The translations under genes were made by a program, and so were the position numbers. Of a stretch of DNA of 6,844 nt, positions 1 to 5,483 are shown piece by piece. Origin of the DNA: Methanomicrobiaceae archaeon UBA436 (lineage in GTDB: Archaea; Halobacteriota; Methanomicrobia; Methanomicrobiales; Methanoculleaceae); assembly GCA_002497965.1 (NCBI GenBank), contig DAFR01000150.1:1-6844 (forward strand), read 5' to 3'. The notes beneath the pieces are model-generated. The model did not search any database. It was not told where the DNA came from and saw nothing but the letters and a program-made list of their open reading frames with translations. Within the stretch, counting starts at the first letter, position 1. The number at the start of each line of letters is the position of its first letter.

Positions 1-1104
1 CTCGGCCTGCTCAGGCACTGCTCTGTCGCTCTCCACCCGATCAGGTGCGCTGCCGAGGTCGATGGGATCTCACACCTTTTTGATAAGGCAGATATCATCG
101 TCGATGCGATGCTCGGCACAGGCGCCTCCGGTGCGCCTCGTGAACCGCTTGCAACCCTGGTTGCCCGCGCGAACACGAGCGCTGCGCCGGTCATCGCCGT
201 CGATATCCCCACCCCCGGTATACGGGCAAACCGGATCCTCTCGTTCCACCGCCCAAAGATCCAGGGCGCAGATCTCGTGGATATAGGAATCCCGCTTGAA
301 GCCGAGGTCTACACCGGTCCCGGCGACCTCACGCTCCTTCCGAGAAGAGACGAGAATGCCCACAAGGGCGCCGGCGGCGAGGTTCTCGTCATCGGCGGCG
401 GCCCCTACCAGGGTGCGCCGTATATCGCGGCGCTCGGGGCGCTGCGTGCCGGCGCGGATATCGTGCGGGTCGCCTCCCCCGCCTGCATCCCGATCCCCGA
501 CCTGATCCACGAGCGCCTGGATGGCGACCTGATCACCCCTGACCACCTGGAGACCATCCTCCGACTCGTGGAGAGGGCCGATGTCGTCGTCTGCGGTATG
601 GGGCTTGGGGGGGCGAGCCACGAGGTCGTCCTTGGCGTTTCGGAGGCGGCAGGGCGCGCGGTCTTTGATGCCGACGCCCTCCGCCGACCGCTGCCAGCGG
701 CGAAAGAGACCATCTACACCCCCCATGCCGGTGAGTTTGCCCGGATGACCGGGACGGAACCCCCTGCGGAGGTTGCGGCCCGTGGCCGGTGTGTGAGGGC
801 CGCCGCTGCAACCGGGACGGTCCTCCTCAAGGGCCCGGTCGACGTGATATCCGATGGCTCCCGCGTCCGTTTCAACCGGACCGGCACCCCTGCCATGACC
901 ACCGGCGGGACGGGCGACCTGCTTGCCGGGGTTGCGGGCGCGCTGTTCTGCCACCTCCCGGCCTTCGAGTCGGCCTGCATCGCCGCATACGTGAACGGCA
1001 GGGCGGGGATGCGGGCGGCGGAAGAGAGGGGGAACGGCATCCTTGCCACCGATATACTGGACTTTATCCCGCAGGAGGTCTTCCTCCGCCGCCCGCCTGA
1101 GTGA
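1..1104 (+). CDS. nnr: Bifunctional NAD(P)H-hydrate epimerase / ADP-dependent NAD(P)H-hydrate dehydratase, 5' partial
   Basis: The reading frame is open from base 1 to the TGA at 1102-1104, so the start lies upstream; 367 residues are visible. The enzyme repairs damaged NADH and NADPH hydrates (NADHX/NADPHX): the N-terminal YjeF/NnrE domain interconverts the R and S epimers and the C-terminal ribokinase-like NnrD domain dehydrates the S form using ADP. Visible in the fragment are the NnrE motif [11 protein letters not shown] (residues about 35-44), VDIP (about 67-70), the NnrD start [13 protein letters not shown] (about 122-134), FDADAL (222-227), TPHAGEF (240-246) and GGTGDLLAG, whose Asp306 matches the catalytic aspartate of the family. 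Full-length two-domain proteins are about 490-510 residues, so about 110-140 N-terminal residues, including the NNGGDG region, are missing. The segment after VDIP is short: the usual SGL...TG loop is absent. The family call is secure; activity of the epimerase half is less so. Confidence 0.93.
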   Translation, partial: LGLLRHCSVALHPIRCAAEVDGISHLFDKADIIVDAMLGTGASGAPREPLATLVARANTSAAPVIAVDIPTPGIRANRILSFHRPKIQGADLVDIGIPLEAEVYTGPGDLTLLPRRDENAHKGAGGEVLVIGGGPYQGAPYIAALGALRAGADIVRVASPACIPIPDLIHERLDGDLITPDHLETILRLVERADVVVCGMGLGGASHEVVLGVSEAAGRAVFDADALRRPLPAAKETIYTPHAGEFARMTGTEPPAEVAARGRCVRAAAATGTVLLKGPVDVISDGSRVRFNRTGTPAMTTGGTGDLLAGVAGALFCHLPAFESACIAAYVNGRAGMRAAEERGNGILATDILDFIPQEVFLRRPPE

Positions 1105-1120
1105 GACTGCCGGCAGCGTC

Positions 1121-1156
1121 CACATTTATCCCCGGCAGGTGCAAAGATCTCCTCTG
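1121..1156 (+). promoter_or_regulatory. Probable TATA-type promoter of moaC
   Basis: The 52-bp gap between nnr and moaC contains CACATTTATCC, with the TATA-like core ATTTATC at 1124-1130, an AT-rich island in GC-rich surroundings. Archaeal transcription usually starts about 25-27 bp downstream of the box centre, which here falls at about 1153-1157, on or just before the moaC ATG. Only a weak, distant Shine-Dalgarno-like AGGTG (1136-1140, 16 nt from the ATG) is present. Together these fit a leaderless or nearly leaderless moaC mRNA. This is inferred from sequence alone. Confidence 0.4.
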
Positions 1157-1657
1157 ATGGATATGAACGAGTCCGGCGAAGACGGCAGGGCGCCGGTCTT
1201 CACCCACATCGAGAACGACCGCGCACAGATGGTGGACATCTCGGCAAAGACCGAGGTTGCCCGCGAGGCGGTTGCAAGCGGCCGGATCTACCTCCGGGCT
1301 GAGACACTCAGGGCAATCAGGGAGGGGACCACGGTCAAGGGCAACGTTCTTGCAACCGCACGGGTTGCGGCCACCCTGGCGGTGAAGGAGACGCCGCGCA
1401 TAATCCCGATGTGCCACCCAATACCGCTTGCAGGGGTCACCATAGATTTTGAGGAGGGCGATGGTTGCCTGGAGGCCACCGCCCGCGTGAAGTCTTTCGG
1501 GAGGACCGGCGTCGAGATGGAGGCGCTCACCGGCGTCTCTGTCGCCCTGCTCACGGTCTGGGATATGGTTAAATCGGCCGAGAAGGACGAGAACGGTCAG
1601 TACCCGGTCACCCGGATCGATGCCATCCGCGTTCTGGAGAAGAAAAAGGGAGGGTGA
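1157..1657 (+). CDS. moaC: Cyclic pyranopterin monophosphate synthase MoaC
   Basis: MoaC converts the MoaA product 3',8-cyclo-dihydro-GTP into cyclic pyranopterin monophosphate, the first stable intermediate of molybdopterin (Mo or W cofactor) synthesis in the cytoplasm. The 166-residue protein matches the usual family length. Family motifs are clear: VDIS (27-29 region), [11 protein letters not shown] (Lys61), IPMCHPIPL (His87), VEMEAL (Glu120 and Glu122), and WDMVKSAEK (Asp136 and Lys139), covering the expected catalytic Lys, His, Asp and Lys positions. The usual KGD is KGN here. The frame is open further upstream to 1043, but that part overlaps nnr and looks noncoding; ATG 1157 leaves a normal N-terminus ending in [15 protein letters not shown], and ATG 1163 is an alternative. 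The cofactor would be expected to serve formylmethanofuran and formate dehydrogenases in a methanogen; that link is inferred, not seen. Confidence 0.95.
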   Translation: MDMNESGEDGRAPVFTHIENDRAQMVDISAKTEVAREAVASGRIYLRAETLRAIREGTTVKGNVLATARVAATLAVKETPRIIPMCHPIPLAGVTIDFEEGDGCLEATARVKSFGRTGVEMEALTGVSVALLTVWDMVKSAEKDENGQYPVTRIDAIRVLEKKKGG

Positions 1658-1683
1658 GCGGGGCCGATCAGATCGCTTCTTTT

Positions 1684-1721
1684 GAAACACCCCCACCTCA
1701 GAGGGGGCGGGCAAGTGTCTC
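1684..1721 (+). repeat. Inverted repeat / hairpin after moaC
   Basis: GAAACAC at 1684-1690 pairs with GTGTCTC at 1715-1721 (six pairs and one A-C mismatch), and CCCC at 1691-1694 pairs with GGGG at 1704-1707, leaving CGGGCAA unpaired on the 3' side. The hairpin starts 27 nt after the moaC stop, so it could stabilise or end that mRNA, although no T-run follows it, unlike typical archaeal terminators. Confidence 0.4.
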
Positions 1722-1740
1722 TGGCTATTGGCCCGGGGGG

Positions 1741-1817
1741 CCGTGTCCGGGACGGAGCCGGATCTATCAGGAGTGTCAGGTGAGACCGCGAAGGGACTGC
1801 CAGATCCCCGGACACGG
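1741..1817 (+). repeat. Long hairpin with 11-bp perfect basal stem (candidate structured RNA)
   Basis: CCGTGTCCGGG (1741-1751) is the exact reverse complement of CCCGGACACGG (1807-1817). Above it, GATCT (1761-1765) pairs with AGATC (1802-1806), leaving a one-sided bulge at 1752-1760. The apical part (1770-1801) can extend further through GGAGT against ACTGCC with a bulged G, and contains GGTGAGACC and a GCGA sequence. The stem exceeds what one expects by chance even in GC-rich DNA. The shape resembles stem-bulge-stem guide RNAs, but I could not place a convincing ACA box or kink-turn, so no RNA family is assigned. Confidence 0.45.
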
Positions 1818-1861
1818 TATCTATGGGGAATCGCCCCCGTGGGGGAGGGGGAGACGGAATC

Positions 1862-1891
1862 CTTTATCAGCGCCCCCGTCGATCTATATGG
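1862..1891 (+). promoter_or_regulatory. Candidate promoter elements for rpl15e
   Basis: Two TATA-like boxes stand out in GC-rich surroundings: TTTATC at 1863-1868, the same hexamer as upstream of moaC, and TCTATATG at 1884-1890. A start about 25 bp downstream would give 5' leaders of about 64 or 43 nt, both long enough to include the strong Shine-Dalgarno before rpl15e. Which box is used, if either, cannot be decided from sequence. Confidence 0.35.
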
Positions 1892-1940
1892 AGCCAACGG
1901 GATACGTCCCGGAAAGGAATGTGGCGGAAACGCTGAACCT

Positions 1941-1948
1941 GAGGTGAT
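1941..1948 (+). promoter_or_regulatory. Strong Shine-Dalgarno of rpl15e (decides the start)
   Basis: GAGGTGAT at 1941-1948 is a near-perfect complement of the archaeal 16S rRNA 3' end and ends 7 nt before ATG 1956. It fixes the L15e start at the [14 protein letters not shown]-terminus and argues against the longer open frame that reaches back to 1728. Confidence 0.8.
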
Positions 1949-1955
1949 TGAGAGC

Positions 1956-2546
1956 ATGGCAAAATCGATGTATGCCTACGTACGTGAGGCCTGGAAACAG
2001 CCTGACACGTCCGAGGTGAAAGACCTCCTCTGGGAGCGTCTCCAGGTCTGGCGGCGCGAGGGGAGTGTCGTGCGCGTTGAGCGCCCCACAAGGATCGACC
2101 GCGCCCGTTCGCTTGGCTACAAGGCCAAGCAGGGCATAATCGTCGTGCGGGTCAAGATCCGCCGCGGCGGCCGGAGGAAGCCCCGTTACGTTCGCGGCCG
2201 CAGAACAGCGCGCATGGGTATGCGCCGGATGACCCCGGCAAAGAGCCTCCAGCGCATGGCCGAGGAGCGTGCATCCCGCAGGTACCCGAACATGGAGGCC
2301 CTGAACTCCTACTGGGTCGGGGAGGACGGGCGTCACAAGTGGTTTGAGGTGATCCTGGTCGATGGCCACCACCCTGCCATCCAGAGCGACCGGAACCTCT
2401 CCTGGCTGGCCGACCCCGTTCACCGGGGCCGGGCGGAGCGCGGCAAGACCTCCGCCGGCGTGAAGGGGCGCGGGATGCGGAAGCGCGGGAGCGGAACCGA
2501 GAAGACTCGGCCCAGCGTCCGGTCGCATGCAAACCGCGGCAAATAA
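1956..2546 (+). CDS. rpl15e: Large ribosomal subunit protein L15e
   Basis: L15e is a structural protein of the 50S subunit of archaea and eukaryotes that binds 23S rRNA. The 196-residue product has the normal archaeal length and is highly basic. Conserved segments are MYAYVREAW (5-13), [23 protein letters not shown] (about 53-75), [21 protein letters not shown] (about 116-136), HHPAI (138-142) and [18 protein letters not shown] (about 156-173), followed by a basic, low-complexity tail. ATG 1956 follows a strong Shine-Dalgarno and matches the family N-terminus. The same frame is open for another 76 codons upstream (ATG-like start at 1728), but that part is unlike any L15e and coincides with inverted repeats. 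It is the first gene of the conserved operon and is separated from rnp3 by 19 bp containing seven Ts. Confidence 0.97.
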   Translation: MAKSMYAYVREAWKQPDTSEVKDLLWERLQVWRREGSVVRVERPTRIDRARSLGYKAKQGIIVVRVKIRRGGRRKPRYVRGRRTARMGMRRMTPAKSLQRMAEERASRRYPNMEALNSYWVGEDGRHKWFEVILVDGHHPAIQSDRNLSWLADPVHRGRAERGKTSAGVKGRGMRKRGSGTEKTRPSVRSHANRGK

Positions 2547-2565
2547 ACACTTTTTTTAAACGACG
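2547..2565 (+). terminator. Poly-T tract between rpl15e and rnp3 (possible partial terminator)
   Basis: The 19-bp spacer contains seven consecutive T residues (2551-2557) followed by AAA. In archaea short T-runs alone can end transcription. No Shine-Dalgarno precedes the rnp3 ATG. The tract could lower transcription of the RNase P genes relative to the abundant ribosomal protein. It is too close to the ATG (8 nt from the last T) to act as a normal TATA box for rnp3. Confidence 0.35.
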
Positions 2566-3213
2566 ATGAAGATCACAGATGCCTGTATATTCCCCTATCC
2601 TGACGGCGACTCCACGGTTTCGCGGATGGCGATCGAGGCTGGAGAACTCGGGTTCGATAGCCTCGTCGCCATAGGGGATGCCGGGCATCGGTTGTCCTGC
2701 GCCGTTGAGATCCTCCAGGGCGCTATCATCACCGCCCGGTCCGTAAAAGAGGTTCTGCGCGACCTGCGCGACCCCGCCGTCCGGCGCGCCGATCTGGTCT
2801 GCGTCGATGCCGGAGATCTCTCGTTCAACCGCGCTCTTGCAAGCACCAAGGATGTGAACGTCATCAGTAAGATCCATGCCACCCGGCAGAACGCCTTTGA
2901 CCACGTCGCCGCACGGACGGCGGCGGAGAGGGGCGTGGCGGTGGAGATCTCGCTTGCCCCCCTGATCCACCTCCGCGGGGCAAAACGCCAGCAGGCGCTG
3001 AACCGGTATGCAGACATCCTCGCGCTGCACCGGCGTTACGGGTTTATGCTCACCCTCTCGAGCGCCGCCAGTTCGATACTCGACCAGCGTTCGGTTCGAG
3101 AGATCCGGGGGCTCTGCGGGCTCTTCGGCATGACCGGGGCCGAGGTGAACGAGGCTCTATCGTCTGTGGGCCGGATGATCGAGCACTCCAGTCCCCGCGG
3201 GGGGGTCAGATGA
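2566..3213 (+). CDS. rnp3: Ribonuclease P protein component 3 (Rpp30 family)
   Basis: Rpp30 (archaeal Rnp3) is a TIM-barrel-like protein that pairs with Pop5 and activates the catalytic RNA of RNase P, which removes 5' leaders from pre-tRNA. The 215-residue product is close to the usual archaeal size. Family features are the N-terminal strand MKITDACIFPYP, the GFDSLVAIGD segment (29-38), the conserved DLVCVDAGDLSFNRA (76-90), the EISLAPLIH segment (127-135), followed by a basic RGAKRQQ stretch, and the late LTLSSAASSILDQRS segment (162-176), where a serine-rich turn is typical. ATG 2566 lacks a Shine-Dalgarno, but the N-terminus fits the family. The stop overlaps the rnp2 start (ATGA, 3210-3213), as expected for two proteins that form a complex and are translated together. 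Confidence 0.93.
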   Translation: MKITDACIFPYPDGDSTVSRMAIEAGELGFDSLVAIGDAGHRLSCAVEILQGAIITARSVKEVLRDLRDPAVRRADLVCVDAGDLSFNRALASTKDVNVISKIHATRQNAFDHVAARTAAERGVAVEISLAPLIHLRGAKRQQALNRYADILALHRRYGFMLTLSSAASSILDQRSVREIRGLCGLFGMTGAEVNEALSSVGRMIEHSSPRGGVR

Positions 3214-3692
3214 GACCCAGGCCGCCGACGATGCGGACGAAACGGCGCTACATACTGGCAAGGATCCTTCCATACGGTGCAGCAGTTGACCAGAAACAAC
3301 TCTACCTCTCCGTCATCGAGGCCGCGGCATCACTCCTCGGCGATGCGGCTGTCGGTCTCGCCCAGCCCGCCGTCGTCTACTGCGATGCGGGGTATGCCGT
3401 CATCCGGTGCCGGCGCGGGGCGGAGAGGGAGATCGCCGCAGCGCTTGCAACAGTCACGGCGGTCGGCGATGACCGGGTTTCGCTCCGGACGGTCGCCACA
3501 TCCGGGACAATCCGTGCGCTGCGGCGCCGGATGAGACCGACCCGGCCCGTTCTTGAGGATGGGGAGATTACGATCGGCGAGAGGGCTTATGCTGTCTGCC
3601 GGTATCCGGGTCAAAAGGTTGATTTGATTGAAAAGGGTATTAAGCATCAGAAAAGATTCTTTTTCAGCGAACTCGATTTGGAGGAACGATAA
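3210..3692 (+). CDS. rnp2: Ribonuclease P protein component 2 (Pop5 family)
   Basis: Pop5 (archaeal Rnp2) heterodimerises with Rpp30 and supports the RNase P RNA catalytic core in tRNA 5' maturation. The 160-residue product has the N-terminal PPTMRTKRRYILARI segment (5-19, compare the family's PPTLRxKKRYI), the YCDAGYAVIRCRRG core (57-70) and the signature TSGTIRALRRR (97-107), where the RNA-binding domain usually ends or nearly ends. A tail of about 50 residues follows (110-160), with no domain that I recognise and a basic, aromatic stretch KHQKRFFF (145-152). The first ATG, sharing ATGA with rnp3, is chosen because the conserved PPT segment begins four residues later; ATG 3231 would remove it. 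The 3' end is clearly richer in A+T than the rest. The stop shares one base with the psmA ATG (TAATG). Confidence 0.9.
   Translation: MRPRPPTMRTKRRYILARILPYGAAVDQKQLYLSVIEAAASLLGDAAVGLAQPAVVYCDAGYAVIRCRRGAEREIAAALATVTAVGDDRVSLRTVATSGTIRALRRRMRPTRPVLEDGEITIGERAYAVCRYPGQKVDLIEKGIKHQKRFFFSELDLEER
3636..3667 (+). promoter_or_regulatory. Possible internal promoter for psmA inside rnp2
   Basis: The end of rnp2 (about 3611-3680) is an AT-rich island with GAAAAGG followed by GTATTAAG (3637-3644), resembling a BRE plus TATA box. A start about 25 bp downstream (about 3667) would give a 25-nt leader containing the GGAGG (3680-3684) that sits 7 nt before the psmA ATG. It would allow the proteasome gene to be expressed independently of the RNase P genes. 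The evidence is compositional only. Confidence 0.25.
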
Positions 3693-4429
3693 TGCAACCA
3701 CAATATCAGATGGGATACGACCGGGCTATCACGGTCTTCAGCCCCGACGGAAGACTCTATCAGGTTGAGTATGCAAGGGAAGCGGTAAAACGCGGCACGA
3801 CGGCCGTTGGGCTCAAGTGCAGCGAGGGTGTCGTGCTGATAGTCGACAAAAGGGTGACATCCCGCCTCCTCGAACCGGCCTCCATCGAGAAGATCTTCAA
3901 GATCGATGCGCACATAGGTGTGGCCTCCTCCGGTCTTGTGGGGGATGCACGCTCCCTCGTGGACAGGGCGCGGGTCGAGGCCCAGATCAACAGGGTCTCC
4001 TACAACGAGCCCATCGATGTCGAGACACTGGCCAAGAAACTCTGCGACCATATGCAGATCTATACCCAGTTCGGCGGTGCGCGTCCCTACGGCACGGCGC
4101 TCCTGATCGCCGGGATCAGCGACGGTAAGGGCAGACTCTTTGAGACCGACCCGAGCGGCACGCTGCTCGAGTACAGGGCAACCGGGATCGGGACAGGCCG
4201 GCCGGCGGTCATGCAGGTCTTTGAGGAGGAGTATCGTGAGGATGCGACCTTCTCGGAGGCGATCGCTCTCGGCATCAAGGCGCTCCATGCAGCGACCGAG
4301 GGGAAACTGGACGTGAGCGCAATCGAGATCGGTGTTGTCTCCATCGAGACGGGGGGGTTCCGGAAGATGGAGAGGGATGAGATCCAGTCCTACGTTGATA
4401 CGTTTGAGGAGAGCGTGCCATCAGCATGA
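3692..4429 (+). CDS. psmA: 20S proteasome alpha subunit
   Basis: PsmA forms the two outer heptameric rings of the archaeal 20S proteasome. It gates entry to the catalytic beta rings and docks the PAN/Cdc48-type ATPases in the cytoplasm. The 245-residue protein has the usual length and the alpha-type signature [24 protein letters not shown] (9-32) with the gate tyrosine just ahead of it. It has no N-terminal catalytic threonine, which separates it from beta subunits. Other conserved parts are [21 protein letters not shown] (34-54), [23 protein letters not shown] (about 65-87) with the pocket lysine of the family, and the [16 protein letters not shown] segment. GGAGG lies 7 nt upstream. The gene overlaps rnp2 by 1 nt and the SBDS gene by 4 nt (ATGA at 4426-4429). 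Confidence 0.97.
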   Translation: MQPQYQMGYDRAITVFSPDGRLYQVEYAREAVKRGTTAVGLKCSEGVVLIVDKRVTSRLLEPASIEKIFKIDAHIGVASSGLVGDARSLVDRARVEAQINRVSYNEPIDVETLAKKLCDHMQIYTQFGGARPYGTALLIAGISDGKGRLFETDPSGTLLEYRATGIGTGRPAVMQVFEEEYREDATFSEAIALGIKALHAATEGKLDVSAIEIGVVSIETGGFRKMERDEIQSYVDTFEESVPSA

Positions 4430-5130
4430 TCCCGCTCGACCGTGCGGTTGTAGCTAGGTTCGAGAGTCACGGGGAACGGTTTGAGGTGCTGGTCGACCCC
4501 GACCAGGCGATGCGCATCCGGCAGGGGGAAGCGATAGACCTTGAGGACGTCGTTGCGGCCGACTCCGTCTTCTCGAACGCCGCTCATGGTGAGAGGGCCT
4601 CGGACGAGGCTCTCATGAAGGTCTTCAAGACGACCGAGTTTGAAGAGATTGCGCCGAAGATCATCCAGAAGGGCGAGATCCATCTGACGGCGGAGCAGCG
4701 GCGCCATATCATCGCGGACAAACGGAGCCGGGTCATAACGTTCATAGCAAGGAACGCTATCAACCCGCAATCGGGCTACCCCCACCCCCCGCAGCGGATC
4801 GAGCTCGCGATGGAGGAGGCGAAGGTGAACATCGATCCCTTCAAGTCGGTCGAGGAGCAGGTGAAGGAGGTTGTCAAGGCCCTCCGCCCGATCCTTCCCA
4901 TCAGGTTTGAGGAGATCCGGATCGCCGTCAGGTTCCCGCCGGAACATGCTGCAAGGGCTTACGGGGAACTCCAGGCCGCAGCAGCGATCGAGCAGAACGA
5001 GTGGCAGAAGGACGGTTCCTGGATCGCGGTGGTCAGGATTCCGGCCGGTATCCAGGAGGAGTTCTACAACCTGGTGAACAAGATCTCGAGAGGGAGCGCC
5101 GAGACCAGGATCGTCGGGCGTGTATCGTGA
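4426..5130 (+). CDS. sdo1: SBDS-family ribosome assembly factor
   Basis: Archaeal SBDS is the orthologue of yeast Sdo1 and human SBDS, which act with an EF-2-like GTPase to release the anti-association factor (aIF6/eIF6) from new large subunits. The 234-residue product has all three domains: N-terminal FYSH (about 1-85, start [24 protein letters not shown]), the central helical domain (about 86-158, with [12 protein letters not shown] at 82-93 and the [15 protein letters not shown] motif at 117-131), and the C-terminal ferredoxin-like domain (about 159-234). The start is coupled to psmA by ATGA, with GAGGAGAG 12 nt upstream. In many archaea the next genes are rrp4, rrp41 and rrp42; here the following gene is rpl37ae after 56 bp. 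Confidence 0.95.
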   Translation: MIPLDRAVVARFESHGERFEVLVDPDQAMRIRQGEAIDLEDVVAADSVFSNAAHGERASDEALMKVFKTTEFEEIAPKIIQKGEIHLTAEQRRHIIADKRSRVITFIARNAINPQSGYPHPPQRIELAMEEAKVNIDPFKSVEEQVKEVVKALRPILPIRFEEIRIAVRFPPEHAARAYGELQAAAAIEQNEWQKDGSWIAVVRIPAGIQEEFYNLVNKISRGSAETRIVGRVS

Positions 5131-5133
5131 GTA

Positions 5134-5145
5134 ACTAATATTAGT
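5134..5145. promoter_or_regulatory. 12-bp perfect palindrome ACTAATATTAGT, promoter/operator candidate
   Basis: A perfect, AT-rich palindrome lies 4 bp after the SBDS stop and 42 bp before the rpl37ae ATG. Its centre TAATATTA resembles a TATA box, and transcription starting about 25 bp downstream (about 5165) would leave a leader of about 22 nt containing GAGGT (5175-5179). It could be a promoter for the second half of the operon, a site for a dimeric regulator covering that promoter, or both. The symmetry is seen; the function is inferred. Confidence 0.45.
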
Positions 5146-5186
5146 CGAGACCACAGAAGTTAGAGGACATACAAGAGGTAGGCGAA

Positions 5187-5477
5187 ATGGCAGGCCGCAA
5201 GCAGAGTGCAAAAGGCAGGGTTGTCGGGAGTTCCGGTCGATACGGCCCCAGGTACGGCAGGTTTATCAGGAAGAGAGTGAACCAGATCGAGCAGATCTCC
5301 CGCGCGGCTCATGTCTGCCCCCGGTGTGACCAGGAAGCGGTCAGGCGTGTGGGGACGGGGATCTGGGAGTGCCGCAAGTGCGGGTTCAAGTTCGCAGGCG
5401 GGAGTTACGTCCCGGAGACGCCGGTTATGCGTGTCGCCGCGCGGAGCATCGAGCGTTCGCTGCAGAAGGAGGGTTAA
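5187..5477 (+). CDS. rpl37ae: Large ribosomal subunit protein L37Ae (zinc-ribbon, L43 family)
   Basis: L37Ae is a small zinc-binding protein of the archaeal and eukaryotic 50S/60S subunit that contacts 23S rRNA. The 96-residue product has the family length and a four-cysteine zinc ribbon: CPRC (Cys44, Cys47) and CRKC (Cys62, Cys65), with the intervening RVGTGIWECRKCGFKFAGGSY block (54-74) that is diagnostic. The N-terminus is basic with the usual GRYGPRYGRFIRKRV segment (17-31). GAGGT sits 7 nt before the ATG. The stop is 6 nt before the rpoP start. Confidence 0.96.
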   Translation: MAGRKQSAKGRVVGSSGRYGPRYGRFIRKRVNQIEQISRAAHVCPRCDQEAVRRVGTGIWECRKCGFKFAGGSYVPETPVMRVAARSIERSLQKEG

Positions 5478-5483
5478 CCGGCC

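Larger units (their letters stand above)
1658..1955 (+). other. Structured intergenic region upstream of rpl15e; no gene assigned
   Basis: This 298-bp stretch carries no protein I recognise on either strand. Translations of its open frames are proline-, glycine- and arginine-rich with no family signature. It is dense in inverted repeats. Arms at 1684-1690 and 1715-1721 pair with one mismatch, and inside them runs of five C (1690-1694) and five G (1703-1707) can pair. An 11-bp perfect stem lies at 1741-1751/1807-1817. A C-run and two G-runs follow at 1834-1851, and the 9-mer CGCCCCCGT occurs twice (1832-1840 and 1871-1879). The downstream end holds promoter-like boxes and the rpl15e Shine-Dalgarno. 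It may be a noncoding RNA gene, the 3' UTR/terminator of moaC, a regulatory leader of the ribosomal operon, or a mobile palindromic repeat. I looked for RNase P RNA and SRP RNA signatures and did not find them. Confidence 0.45.

Noticed and set aside
70..1125. Long minus-strand ORF opposite nnr
   Set aside because: Shadow of the real coding strand; composition arises from the antisense of GC-rich codons and no family is recognisable.
1771..1802. SRP RNA helix 8, because of GTCAGGT...GAAGGGA...TGCC
   Set aside because: The order only loosely resembles the SRP consensus; the CCGGAAGG loop and the AGCAG motif are missing, and the surrounding long helix of SRP RNA cannot be drawn.
1654..1947. 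GTG-started 97-codon ORF after moaC
   Set aside because: Overlaps inverted repeats, has low-complexity Pro/Gly/Arg composition, no family signature and no plausible protein features; most likely chance opening in GC-rich DNA.
1658..1955. RNase P RNA (rnpB) gene next to the RNase P protein genes
   Set aside because: The near-universal GAAA..UCC, AGNNNNAU-type and ACAGAA conserved segments are absent and the length and folding do not close with a P1/P4 helix.
1064..1957. Minus-strand ORF opposite moaC and the spacer
   Set aside because: Antisense shadow; no recognisable domain, and it crosses promoter and terminator-like signals of the plus strand.
3651..3663. AAAAGATTCTTTT inverted repeat at the end of rnp2 as a terminator
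   Set aside because: It lies in conserved-frame coding sequence with no room for a loop and directly upstream of the psmA ribosome-binding site in a tightly overlapped operon.
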